In this document: positions 8,371-14,065 of the stretch, piece by piece
How the letters are laid out: each line of letters opens with the position of its first letter
How positions within the stretch are numbered: position 1 is the first letter of the stretch
NCBI GenBank assembly: GCA_016931085.1
Contig: JAFGFO010000357.1
Coordinates: 1-14,109 of the forward strand
Origin: Thermoflexales bacterium
GTDB lineage: Bacteria > Chloroflexota > Anaerolineae > Fen-1058
Length of the DNA: 14,109 nucleotides
Direction of reading: 5' to 3'
Notes under the pieces: generated by a model
The model's database searches: none
Told to the model about the DNA's origin: nothing
What the model saw: the letters and a program-made list of their open reading frames with translations, nothing else
Position numbers and translations under genes: made by a program

Positions 8371-8897
8371 AATCGACGCGATCGTTGCAAGTCGCCTTGA
8401 TGGCTGCCATCGCGGCGTTGTCCATCATCGCCGACCAGACCACCAAGTGGTGGGTCGCTACACGCATGGTGTCCGGACAGATATGGGCTCCTTTCCCGGC
8501 GCTGGAGCCTTATTTTACAATCACTTACGTAACGAACAGCGGCATAGCGTTCGGACAGCTCAAAGGCTGGGGGCCAGCCTTTGCCGGGGTAGCGCTAGTA
8601 GCTATCATCGCCATCCTGTTCTATCAACGACACGTGCCAGATGGGCAATGGCTCATGCGCGTGGCGTTGGGATTGCAATTGGGCGGGGCAAGCGGTAATC
8701 TGATCAACCGGCTGTTCCTGAGGGGAGAGGTAATAGATTTTCTCGATTTCAAGATTTGGCCGGTGTTTAACGTGGCCGACGGCTCGCTGGTCGTGGGCGC
8801 AGTCCTGATGATCCTGGTCATGATGCGCGAACCCAGGACCATCCCCCCCCTCGAGAGCATGTTGGAGACACAATCGAACAACCAGGTGACCGAATAG
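8367..8897 (+). CDS. lspA: Lipoprotein signal peptidase (signal peptidase II)
   Basis: Cleaves the signal peptide of prolipoproteins at the lipid-modified cysteine, in the inner membrane. The 176-residue form from 8367 has four hydrophobic segments (about 7-25, 68-86, 96-113 and 134-153). Family motifs are ADQTTKWW (D23), TNSGIAFG (N57), GGASGNLINR (N111, R115), VIDF (D124) and FNVAD (N135, D138). D124 and D138 match the catalytic dyad seen in LspA structures. The Asp usually found in GNxxDR is Asn here (residue 114, codon AAC). The ATG overlaps the upstream stop as ATGA and has GGAG eight bases before it, which favours it over the in-frame ATG at 8331. RluD follows nine bases after the stop, the common lspA-rluD pairing. 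Confidence 0.95.
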   Translation: MKSTRSLQVALMAAIAALSIIADQTTKWWVATRMVSGQIWAPFPALEPYFTITYVTNSGIAFGQLKGWGPAFAGVALVAIIAILFYQRHVPDGQWLMRVALGLQLGGASGNLINRLFLRGEVIDFLDFKIWPVFNVADGSLVVGAVLMILVMMREPRTIPPLESMLETQSNNQVTE

Positions 8898-8905
8898 CCA
8901 CAACC

Positions 8906-9814
8906 ATGGAACGCAACATAACACTATCCGTGGCAGAAGGCGGCCAGCGTCTCGACAAGTTTGTGACAGAGGCGCTGGCCGATTTGTCTCGCGCAGCCGT
9001 GCAACGCTTGATCGCCGATGGCCTACTCAACGTGAACGGCCATTCCATCAAAGCAGCCTACAAGCTCAACACGGGCGACGTCATCACCGTTCGCATACCT
9101 CCCCCCAAGCCTAGCGAACTGGTGCCTGAAGCGATCCCGCTCGACATCGTGTACGAAGATGGCGACCTAATCGTCGTCAACAAGCCGGCCGGGTTAGTCG
9201 TCCACCCAGCCGCCGGGCACACTAGCGGGACACTGGTCAATGCCGTGCTGGCCCACTGTCCTGACCTGGCCGGGGTGGGCGGCACACTCCGCCCGGGCAT
9301 CGTCCACCGCCTGGACAAGGACACCTCAGGCTTGATCGTGGTCGCCAAGCACGACGCGGCCCACCAAGCACTTCAACACCAGTTCAAAGCACGCAGCGTG
9401 GACAAGCTTTACCTTGCATTGGTCGAGGGGCAACCGATTCCCCCCCAGGGCATCATCGACGCCCCCATCGGGCGAGATCGCGCTCAGCGCAAACGCATGG
9501 CCGTCGTGCCAGATGGCCGGCCGGCGGTGACCGAATACAAAGTCATCGAGTGCTTTGACAAACACAGCCTGATCGAGGCCCGCCCGCGCACCGGGCGCAC
9601 GCACCAGATTCGCGTGCACCTGGCCTGGCTCAAATTCCCAGTAGTCGGCGATCGCGTGTACGGCTTCCATCACCCCAACATCCCCATCAATCGCCACTTT
9701 CTGCACGCCCACTCACTGTCGTTCGATCTCCTCGCGGATGGACGCCGCACGACATTCATCGCTCCCCTGCCGCCGGACCTGGCGGCCATCCTGGCCGAGC
9801 TGCGGCGGGGCTAG
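8906..9814 (+). CDS. rluD: RluA-family 23S rRNA pseudouridine synthase (RluD-like)
   Basis: Isomerises uridine to pseudouridine in RNA. The 302-residue protein begins with an S4 RNA-binding domain (about 13-70, GQRLDKFV ... GLLNVNG), then the catalytic domain with VNKPAGLVVHP (91-101) and HRLDKDTSG (134-142), where D137 is the catalytic aspartate. RTGRTHQIRVHLA is the conserved late motif. S4 plus this layout is typical of RluD/YlyB, but RluC-like specificity cannot be excluded, so the symbol names the nearest family. The start has no close Shine-Dalgarno site, consistent with coupling to lspA, whose stop lies nine bases upstream. A hairpin follows the stop. Confidence 0.94.
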   Translation: MERNITLSVAEGGQRLDKFVTEALADLSRAAVQRLIADGLLNVNGHSIKAAYKLNTGDVITVRIPPPKPSELVPEAIPLDIVYEDGDLIVVNKPAGLVVHPAAGHTSGTLVNAVLAHCPDLAGVGGTLRPGIVHRLDKDTSGLIVVAKHDAAHQALQHQFKARSVDKLYLALVEGQPIPPQGIIDAPIGRDRAQRKRMAVVPDGRPAVTEYKVIECFDKHSLIEARPRTGRTHQIRVHLAWLKFPVVGDRVYGFHHPNIPINRHFLHAHSLSFDLLADGRRTTFIAPLPPDLAAILAELRRG

Positions 9815-9818
9815 CCTT

Positions 9819-9859
9819 AGACCCTAAAGGTCTCAGGCATTCCGATAGCCCCTTTAGGG
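9819..9859 (+). terminator. Hairpin after rluD, possible terminator or boundary element
   Basis: CCCTAAAGG (9822-9830) and CCTTTAGGG (9851-9859) are perfect inverted repeats separated by 20 bases. A smaller alternative hairpin, AGACC-CTAAA-GGTCT (9819-9833), uses the same left arm. There is no U-tract, so intrinsic termination is doubtful. It lies between the rluD stop and the fur promoter and would separate the two units. Confidence 0.45.
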
Positions 9860-9868
9860 CCTCTAAAC

Positions 9869-9897
9869 TTGACAACCTGCCTCTTGTGCTGTACAAT
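9869..9897 (+). promoter_or_regulatory. Consensus promoter of the fur-cbiMQO operon
   Basis: Perfect TTGACA (9869-9874), 17 bases, then TACAAT (9892-9897). The predicted start is near 9903-9905, inside the palindromic operator, a geometry expected of repression. Confidence 0.85.
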
Positions 9898-9902
9898 CTA
9901 GT

Positions 9903-9916
9903 TGCGAATATTCGCA
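9903..9916. promoter_or_regulatory. Perfect 14-bp palindromic operator, probable Fur-family box
   Basis: TGCGAATATTCGCA is an exact palindrome six bases past the -10 box, over the expected transcription start. Fur-family dimers bind AT-centred inverted repeats of this kind. The first gene downstream is a Fur-family regulator, so autorepression of the regulator and importer operon is the simplest reading. I saw no second copy in the window. Confidence 0.72.
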
Positions 9917-9944
9917 GAAGATAAAATTTACAAGTAGCTTTGCA

Positions 9945-10379
9945 ATGACGCATTGTCACACACTCATCGAACAATTACGGCAGCGTGGGCGGCGGATCAC
10001 GCCTCAGCGCGAGATGGTCATCAAGGTAATCGCCCACAGCGGGCGACACATGACCGCCGAGGACGTCTTCGAGGCGGTGCAGGCACGCAGCCGGGCTATC
10101 AACCTGGCCACCATCTACAGGACGCTCGACTTTTTGGTGGAACAAGGGCTGGCGAGCCGGGCTCACCTGGGTGGGAGCGTTGTGTATGCCACCACTCAGC
10201 ACGGCCCGCACATCCACATGGTTTGCGAACGCTGTGGGCATATCGCCGACGCCGAGCTAGAGCAATTCCAGCCGCTGTTCGAGCGCATCCAGTCTCAGTA
10301 TGGCTTTGCTTGCAACTCGCAGCATCTTGCAATCCCTGGGCTATGCGCCGGCTGCCAGAAAATGGCGAATAGCAAATAG
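9945..10379 (+). CDS. Fur-family metal-responsive repressor (Nur/Zur-type candidate)
   Basis: A 144-residue transcription regulator. The winged helix includes RRITPQREMVI and the recognition-helix region INLATIYRTLDFLVEQGLASR (53-73). The dimerisation/metal part has HGPHIHMVC (86-94) and two CxxC pairs, C94/C97 and C134/C137, which form the structural zinc site in this family. It sits first in an operon with cbiM, cbiQ and cbiO behind an operator-bearing promoter. Its cofactor is therefore likely Ni, Co or Zn instead of Fe, but residues do not settle this. The start at 9945 has no good Shine-Dalgarno site. The last residues (MANSK) are encoded by a GCAAATA heptamer array that also supplies the TAG stop. 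Confidence 0.92.
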   Translation: MTHCHTLIEQLRQRGRRITPQREMVIKVIAHSGRHMTAEDVFEAVQARSRAINLATIYRTLDFLVEQGLASRAHLGGSVVYATTQHGPHIHMVCERCGHIADAELEQFQPLFERIQSQYGFACNSQHLAIPGLCAGCQKMANSK

Positions 10380-10385
10380 CAAACA
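10365..10385 (+). repeat. Heptamer array, GCAAATA x3, across the fur stop codon
   Basis: GCGAATA, GCAAATA, GCAAACA in exact 7-bp register (10365, 10372, 10379). The fur TAG stop (10377-10379) lies within it. The unit is nearly that of the array inside cbiQ (GCAAATC). Confidence 0.85.
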
Positions 10386-10394
10386 ACAGATAAC

Positions 10395-10400
10395 GAGGAG
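10395..10400 (+). promoter_or_regulatory. Ribosome binding site deciding the cbiM start
   Basis: GAGGAG lies seven bases before the ATG at 10408 and 25 bases before the ATG at 10426, which is the one the family's metal site would predict as residue 1. It supports initiation at 10408. Confidence 0.8.
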
Positions 10401-10407
10401 AGATAAG

Positions 10408-11367
10408 ATGTATTCACCGATGCCTATGCACATTCCCGATGGCTTTCTGTCCGTGCCCGTTTCTATCGTTTTGTGGCTTGTCTCACTGGCAGTGATTGGT
10501 TATGCGCTCCAGCGCGCGCAGCGTGACCTGGGCGAGCGCCAAGTCCCGTTGATGGGGGTGCTGGCGGCGTGCATCTTTGCCGGGCAAATGCTCAACTTTT
10601 CGGTGGCGGGCGGCACTTCCGGTCACTTGATGGGCGCGGCGATCGCCACGATCTTGCTCGGCCCGTGGGCAGCCATTCTGGTTATGACGTGTGTGGTCGG
10701 AGTGCAAGCGATCATCTTCCAGGATGGCGGTCTGCTGGTGCTGGGCGCCAACATTTTCAACATGGGGCTAGTTGGCGTGGCCGTGGCGTATTTCGTCTAC
10801 CGCAGCTTGCACAAGCTCAGCGGCGGCAAGCCCTGGGGGGTGTTTGGCGGTGGTTTCGCGGCAGCCTGGCTGTCTATCTTTATTGCCTCGCTGGCGGCCG
10901 CGTTGCAACTGGCGCTGTCCGGCACATCGCCGGCCAACATCGCCCTACCCGCCATGGCCGGCATCCACGCGCTGATCGGCATCGGCGAGGGGCTGATCAC
11001 GCTCGGCGCATTGGCTTTTCTGCGCGCCGCGCGCCGCGACCTGCTCCAGCCGGCAGTCGCCGCGCCCACTGGTGGGAAACTCGTATGGGTGGCTGGCCTG
11101 GTCATCGCGTTGGCGTTGGCTCTCATTTCGCCGCTGGCTTCGTCGCATCCGGATGGCCTGGAATGGGTAGCCGAAAAGCAGGGTTTTCTGGATAGTGCCC
11201 AGGAGCCCCTATACACCATCATCCCAGACTATGTTTTCCCGGGCGTATCCAGCGAGGCGTTGGCGACCATCGTGGCCGGCATCGTGGGCTCGCTGATCGT
11301 GTTCGGCGCGGCATTGGGCATCGCCTACGCCCGCCGCAGCCGCCAGCCAGCAATCAGCAACCAGTAA
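10408..11367 (+). CDS. cbiM: ECF Co/Ni transporter substrate-binding component CbiM with C-terminal PDGLE domain
   Basis: The membrane S-component that captures Co2+ or Ni2+ for the CbiMQO importer. The CbiM core (about 7-225) has MHIPDGFLS, GTSGHLMGAA, LLGPWAAILVMTCV and GANIFNMGLVG. A linker and another membrane helix lead to SSHPDGLEWVAEKQGF, the PDGLE domain that often stands in for CbiN/NikN, then a last helix, so this is an M-plus-N type fusion of 319 residues. The best ribosome site drives the ATG at 10408, giving MYSPMP before MHIPDG. Counted from Met7, the histidines are His2 and His67, matching the ligands described in NikM2, whose free Met1 amine also binds metal. The six extra residues are thus odd. 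An ATG at 10300 would add 36 implausible residues. The last residues (AISNQ) come from a heptamer array containing the stop. Confidence 0.94.
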   Translation: MYSPMPMHIPDGFLSVPVSIVLWLVSLAVIGYALQRAQRDLGERQVPLMGVLAACIFAGQMLNFSVAGGTSGHLMGAAIATILLGPWAAILVMTCVVGVQAIIFQDGGLLVLGANIFNMGLVGVAVAYFVYRSLHKLSGGKPWGVFGGGFAAAWLSIFIASLAAALQLALSGTSPANIALPAMAGIHALIGIGEGLITLGALAFLRAARRDLLQPAVAAPTGGKLVWVAGLVIALALALISPLASSHPDGLEWVAEKQGFLDSAQEPLYTIIPDYVFPGVSSEALATIVAGIVGSLIVFGAALGIAYARRSRQPAISNQ

Positions 11368-11371
11368 GCAG
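11348..11371 (+). repeat. Heptamer array, CAGCAAY type, across the cbiM stop codon
   Basis: CAGCAAT, CAGCAAC, CAGTAAG and a partial CAG in 7-bp register (11348, 11355, 11362, 11369). The TAA stop of cbiM is at 11365-11367, and the array ends three bases before the cbiQ ATG, occupying the place of its ribosome binding site. Confidence 0.82.
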
Positions 11372-11374
11372 TCC

Positions 11375-12199
11375 ATGCACGTCCACTTTCTGGACCCCTA
11401 CCGGGCGCGTCCCAGCCCGATCCACCAGCTCGACCCGCGCGTCAAGCTGGTGCTCGCGTTGGCCTTTATCCTGGCACTGGCGCTCGCGCCAGTGGGAGCG
11501 TGGCCGGCTTACGTGCTTTTCCTTTCGATTTCGATATCTGTCCAGATCCTCTCAGAGCTGGGTATCGGCTACGTGCTCAAGCGGGCCTTGCTGGCGTTGC
11601 CGTTTGCGCTGGCGGCCCTGCCCATCCTGTTCACCACCGAAGGGGTCAAGCTGGTAACGCTGCCGGCTGGTCCGTGGACGCTGATGATCACTTTAGAAGG
11701 AGTGGAACGCCTGGCAAGCATCATGCTCAAGGCCTGGCTGTCGGTGCAAATGGCCATCGTGTTGACGGCCAGCACCGCCTTCCCTGATTTGTTGCTGGCC
11801 ATGCGGGCGATCAAGATCCCGCGCTTGCTGGTAGCCATCGTCGGACTGATGTGGCGCTACCTGTTCGTGCTGGTTGACGAGGCGCTGCGCTTGATGCGCG
11901 CCCGCGAGGCCCGCAGCGGATCGCGGACAATGGCAAATCGCAAATCGCAAATCGCAAATCGCAATCGCGTTGGCGGAAGCCTGGGTTGGCGCGCGCGCGT
12001 CGCAGGCGGGATGGCTGGCAATCTTTTCCTTCGCTCGTTCGATCGCGCCGAACGGATTTACGCGGCCATGGCCGCCCGCGGCTACGACGGCGAAGTGCGT
12101 GCCCTCCCTCTACCCCCACTCGCGCTCGGCCAGCGGCTTGTGGTGGGAGGAGGGCTTGTGTTACTCAGCGCACTCGTTGTAGTAGGGCACCTGTTATAG
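11375..12199 (+). CDS. cbiQ: ECF transporter transmembrane component CbiQ (EcfT)
   Basis: The T-component that couples ATP hydrolysis by CbiO to CbiM. It begins with FLDPYRARPSPIHQLDPRVK, typical of CbiQ, followed by several membrane helices (about 25-57, 72-87, 113-133, 151-167 and 253-272). The cytoplasmic coupling region includes LRLMRAREARS (171-181) and RSFDRAERIYAAMAARGY (220-237). Between these two lies MANRKSQIANRNR (about 186-198), encoded by four perfect tandem copies of CAAATCG and looking like an insertion into a loop. The 7-bp unit is not a multiple of three, so slippage would remove the second coupling motif and last helix. The start is seven bases after the cbiM stop with no clear Shine-Dalgarno site, suggesting coupling. 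The 274-residue length fits the family allowing for the insert. Confidence 0.92.
   Translation: MHVHFLDPYRARPSPIHQLDPRVKLVLALAFILALALAPVGAWPAYVLFLSISISVQILSELGIGYVLKRALLALPFALAALPILFTTEGVKLVTLPAGPWTLMITLEGVERLASIMLKAWLSVQMAIVLTASTAFPDLLLAMRAIKIPRLLVAIVGLMWRYLFVLVDEALRLMRAREARSGSRTMANRKSQIANRNRVGGSLGWRARVAGGMAGNLFLRSFDRAERIYAAMAARGYDGEVRALPLPPLALGQRLVVGGGLVLLSALVVVGHLL
11934..11967 (+). repeat. Perfect heptamer tandem array (CAAATCG x4) inside cbiQ
   Basis: Four identical copies start at 11934, 11941, 11948 and 11955, then a shortened CAATCG (11962-11967). It is the most perfect array in the window and the only one wholly inside a gene. Perfection suggests recent expansion or ongoing slippage. 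Confidence 0.95.
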
Positions 12200-12211
12200 T
12201 CATTATATCAT

Positions 12212-12230
12212 CCCGAGCTTGTCGAAGGAC
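12212..12230 (+). repeat. CCCGAGCTTGTCGAAGGAC repeat fragment
   Basis: This sequence between cbiQ and cbiO matches the GAGCTTGTCGAAGG type motif that I recall as very widespread between genes of environmental bacteria (recalled, not searched). It is followed directly by a heptamer array. Confidence 0.5.
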
Positions 12231-12231
12231 G

Positions 12232-12252
12232 TTTCACACTTCACGTTTCACA
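12232..12252 (+). repeat. Heptamer array, TTTCACR x3, just before cbiO
   Basis: TTTCACA, CTTCACG, TTTCACA in exact 7-bp register, ending two bases before the cbiO ATG. It resembles the array between the SCP2 and adh genes. It occupies the position where a Shine-Dalgarno site should be. Confidence 0.82.
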
Positions 12253-12254
12253 TC

Positions 12255-12971
12255 ATGCACCACACCATCGAGATCGAACACCTCTCCTTCACCTACCCAG
12301 ACGGGCGGCAGGCACTGCACGACGTATCGCTGAGCATCGCGCCGTGTGAGAAGGTGGCCATGGTGGGTCCCAACGGCGCCGGCAAGTCCACCTTGATGCT
12401 GCATCTCAACGGCATCCTCCGAGGCCAGGGGAAGCTGTGCGTGTGCAGCCTGGAGGTGAAGGACAGCAACCTGGGGCAGATACGCGCGGCGGTGGGCATG
12501 GTCTTTCAGGACCCGGATGACCAGCTCTTTTCACCGACCGTCTTTGACGACGTAGCCTTTGGCCCGCTGTACCAGGGGCTGCCAGAAGCAGAGGTGCGCC
12601 AACGCGTGGACGAGGCATTGGCGGCGGTGGGGATGGACGAGTACGCGCAGCGGGTATCACACCACCTGAGCGTGGGTGAGAAGAAACGCATCGCCATTGC
12701 CAGCGTGCTGTCTATGCAGCCCGAGATCCTGGTCTTGGACGAGCCGACGGCCGGGCTTGACCCGCGCGCGCGGCGCCAATTGATTCACCTGCTGCGCGAG
12801 CTGCCGCAGCAGACCCAGCTCGTTTCCACCCACGACATGCGCCTGGTGGCCGAGCTGTTCCCCCGCATGGTGATCATGGACGGCGGGCGCGTGGTGGCCG
12901 ACGGCCCCACCGAGGTGATCTTGAACGACACAGGGCTTTTGGAAGCGCACGGGCTGGAAAAACCAAATTGA
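12255..12971 (+). CDS. cbiO: ECF Co/Ni transporter ATPase CbiO
   Basis: ATPase subunit that powers Co/Ni uptake with CbiM and CbiQ. The 238-residue form has Walker A GPNGAGKST (38-46), Q-loop VFQDPDDQLFSPTVFDDVAFGP, signature LSVGEKKR, Walker B with D-loop ILVLDEPTAGLD and the H-loop STHD. The Q-loop sequence PDDQLFSPTV is characteristic of CbiO/EcfA. The signature has Val where most ABC proteins have the first Gly of SGG, as in some CbiO homologues. I chose the ATG at 12255 (MHHTIEIEHLSFTY) because the 12 residues added by an ATG at 12219 come from repeat sequence. No Shine-Dalgarno site is visible, as a heptamer array occupies that spot. Last gene of the fur-cbi operon; another array starts right after its stop. 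Confidence 0.95.
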   Translation: MHHTIEIEHLSFTYPDGRQALHDVSLSIAPCEKVAMVGPNGAGKSTLMLHLNGILRGQGKLCVCSLEVKDSNLGQIRAAVGMVFQDPDDQLFSPTVFDDVAFGPLYQGLPEAEVRQRVDEALAAVGMDEYAQRVSHHLSVGEKKRIAIASVLSMQPEILVLDEPTAGLDPRARRQLIHLLRELPQQTQLVSTHDMRLVAELFPRMVIMDGGRVVADGPTEVILNDTGLLEAHGLEKPN

Positions 12972-13013
12972 TTGTTAATTATTAATTGTTAACTTTTAAT
13001 TGTTAATTTGTAA
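12972..13013 (+). repeat. Heptamer array, TTGTTAA type x6, after cbiO
   Basis: Six contiguous 7-bp units: TTGTTAA, TTATTAA, TTGTTAA, CTTTTAA, TTGTTAA, TTTGTAA. It begins on the base after the cbiO stop and is almost pure A+T in a GC-rich context. It contains short self-complementary TTAA steps but no stable terminator stem. Confidence 0.92.
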
Positions 13014-13014
13014 C

Positions 13015-13047
13015 TGCCCAGGCAGGATGGGCGAACAAGGCTGAGTA
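13015..13047. repeat. Second copy of the CAGGATGGG/CGAACAAG element
   Basis: CAGGATGGGCGAACAAG (13023-13039) matches 7888-7911 except that it lacks the seven-base insert. The copy here keeps GGCTGAGTAG on its right side, while the other copy keeps CTGCTCAGCC on its left side. Together they imply an ancestral inverted-repeat element of about 35 bp, lying here between the convergent cbiO and SDR genes. Confidence 0.6.
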
Positions 13048-13066
13048 GATACGATTCTTGTAGATA

Positions 13067-14065
13067 TCAGACTCGGTCATCCTTTCCATGTTTATTCCTA
13101 ACCGGCCAATGATACCGCACGCCGGTTAGCTCTTCCGACACGGCCCAAAGCTTGGCCGCAACAACTGTATCATGGGAACTAGCACTGGATTGCACCTTGG
13201 TGGGATACCCGCCTAATTCCTGCCAGCCGCCGGGACCATAATAGTCGCCTCCTTGTACATCCGGCGCGGTAGCCGCGTACAACGTTGGCAGTGCACCCAT
13301 CTTCGGCTTCTGGCCAATGAATCGATTCAGTACGCGGACCATCCACCAATGGACCGCAAGATTGGTCGCCGTCCAACCGGGATGGGCTGCAGCGGCGATG
13401 GTATCCACTCCAGCGCCTTCGAACTGCCTTTGCAGTTCGTACGCAAAGAGGAGATTGGCGAGTTTGCTCTGAGCATAAGCCTGTTGCCGGTCGTAGCCCT
13501 TCTCTGCATTGAGATTATCAAAGTCAATTTCGACAAAACGATGACCCCCACTGCTGACCGTAATGACGCGAGCCTGGGAGGTATGGATGATGGGGTCAAG
13601 CAAGAGGCCGGTGAGGGCAAAATATCCCAGGTAATTGGTGCCGAACTGCAATTCAAACCCATCGGCCGTCTTCCCAAACGGGGTCGCCATGATCCCCGCG
13701 TTGTTGATGAGAATATCCAGCCTGTCATAGTGGCGGGTGAACTCGTCGGCAAAGCGACGTACCGAGGCCAGGTCCGATAGATCAAGCTGCCCAAGTTCAG
13801 CCTTTGATTCTGGATACTCTTGACCAATCCGCCCGGCGGCCGCTTTCCCTTTATCCTTGTTGCGGCAAGCGAGAATCACCGTTGCCCTCTTGCGGGCCAG
13901 TGCCCGCGCCACTTCGTAACCGATGCCTCTGTTGGCTCCGGTCACGATGGCAATTTTGCCACCCAGGTTGCGCTTCTCCTTCGAGTCGTCGTTACTCCAG
14001 CGATCTTCGCCCTTGGACTCCACTACAAGGTAACGTCCATCACCCAACAGGCAAATCCAATCCAC
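13067..14065 (-). CDS. Short-chain dehydrogenase/reductase with chimeric N-terminus
   Basis: An NAD(P)-dependent oxidoreductase of the classical SDR family, close to retinol dehydrogenase/WWOX-like members. The SDR part has TGANRGIG (42-49) for cofactor binding, LDLSDL, ILINNAGIM, VITVSSGG with the catalytic Ser, and YAQSK with the catalytic Tyr and Lys. It ends after PVRNKHGKDDRV. The open frame has a GTG at 14065, but the first 33 residues look like the C-terminal piece of a restriction/helicase protein, not SDR sequence. SDR homology begins at L34-GGKIAIVTG. No ATG lies between. A CTG at 13966 has AAGGAG nine bases upstream and would give a normal SDR start, so the true start is open. The region is less GC-rich than the other genes, suggesting acquisition. 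Convergent with cbiO. Confidence 0.85.
   Translation of the reverse strand: MDWICLLGDGRYLVVESKGEDRWSNDDSKEKRNLGGKIAIVTGANRGIGYEVARALARKRATVILACRNKDKGKAAAGRIGQEYPESKAELGQLDLSDLASVRRFADEFTRHYDRLDILINNAGIMATPFGKTADGFELQFGTNYLGYFALTGLLLDPIIHTSQARVITVSSGGHRFVEIDFDNLNAEKGYDRQQAYAQSKLANLLFAYELQRQFEGAGVDTIAAAAHPGWTATNLAVHWWMVRVLNRFIGQKPKMGALPTLYAATAPDVQGGDYYGPGGWQELGGYPTKVQSSASSHDTVVAAKLWAVSEELTGVRYHWPVRNKHGKDDRV

Noticed and set aside
10300..10407. Upstream in-frame ATG for cbiM
   Set aside because: It would overlap the end of fur and add 36 residues partly encoded by a heptamer array, with no family resemblance; 10408 has a strong ribosome site.
12219..12254. Upstream in-frame ATG for cbiO
   Set aside because: The 12 extra residues are encoded by the CGAAGG and TTTCACR repeats and precede the normal CbiO start.
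3256..13013. Short repeat arrays as a CRISPR locus
   Set aside because: Units are 7-10 bp with no 25-40 bp repeat or unique spacers, and no cas genes are near.
13044..13066. GTAGATA direct repeats after the second dispersed element
   Set aside because: Two 7-bp matches in AT-rich sequence are too short to separate from chance and do not flank the element.
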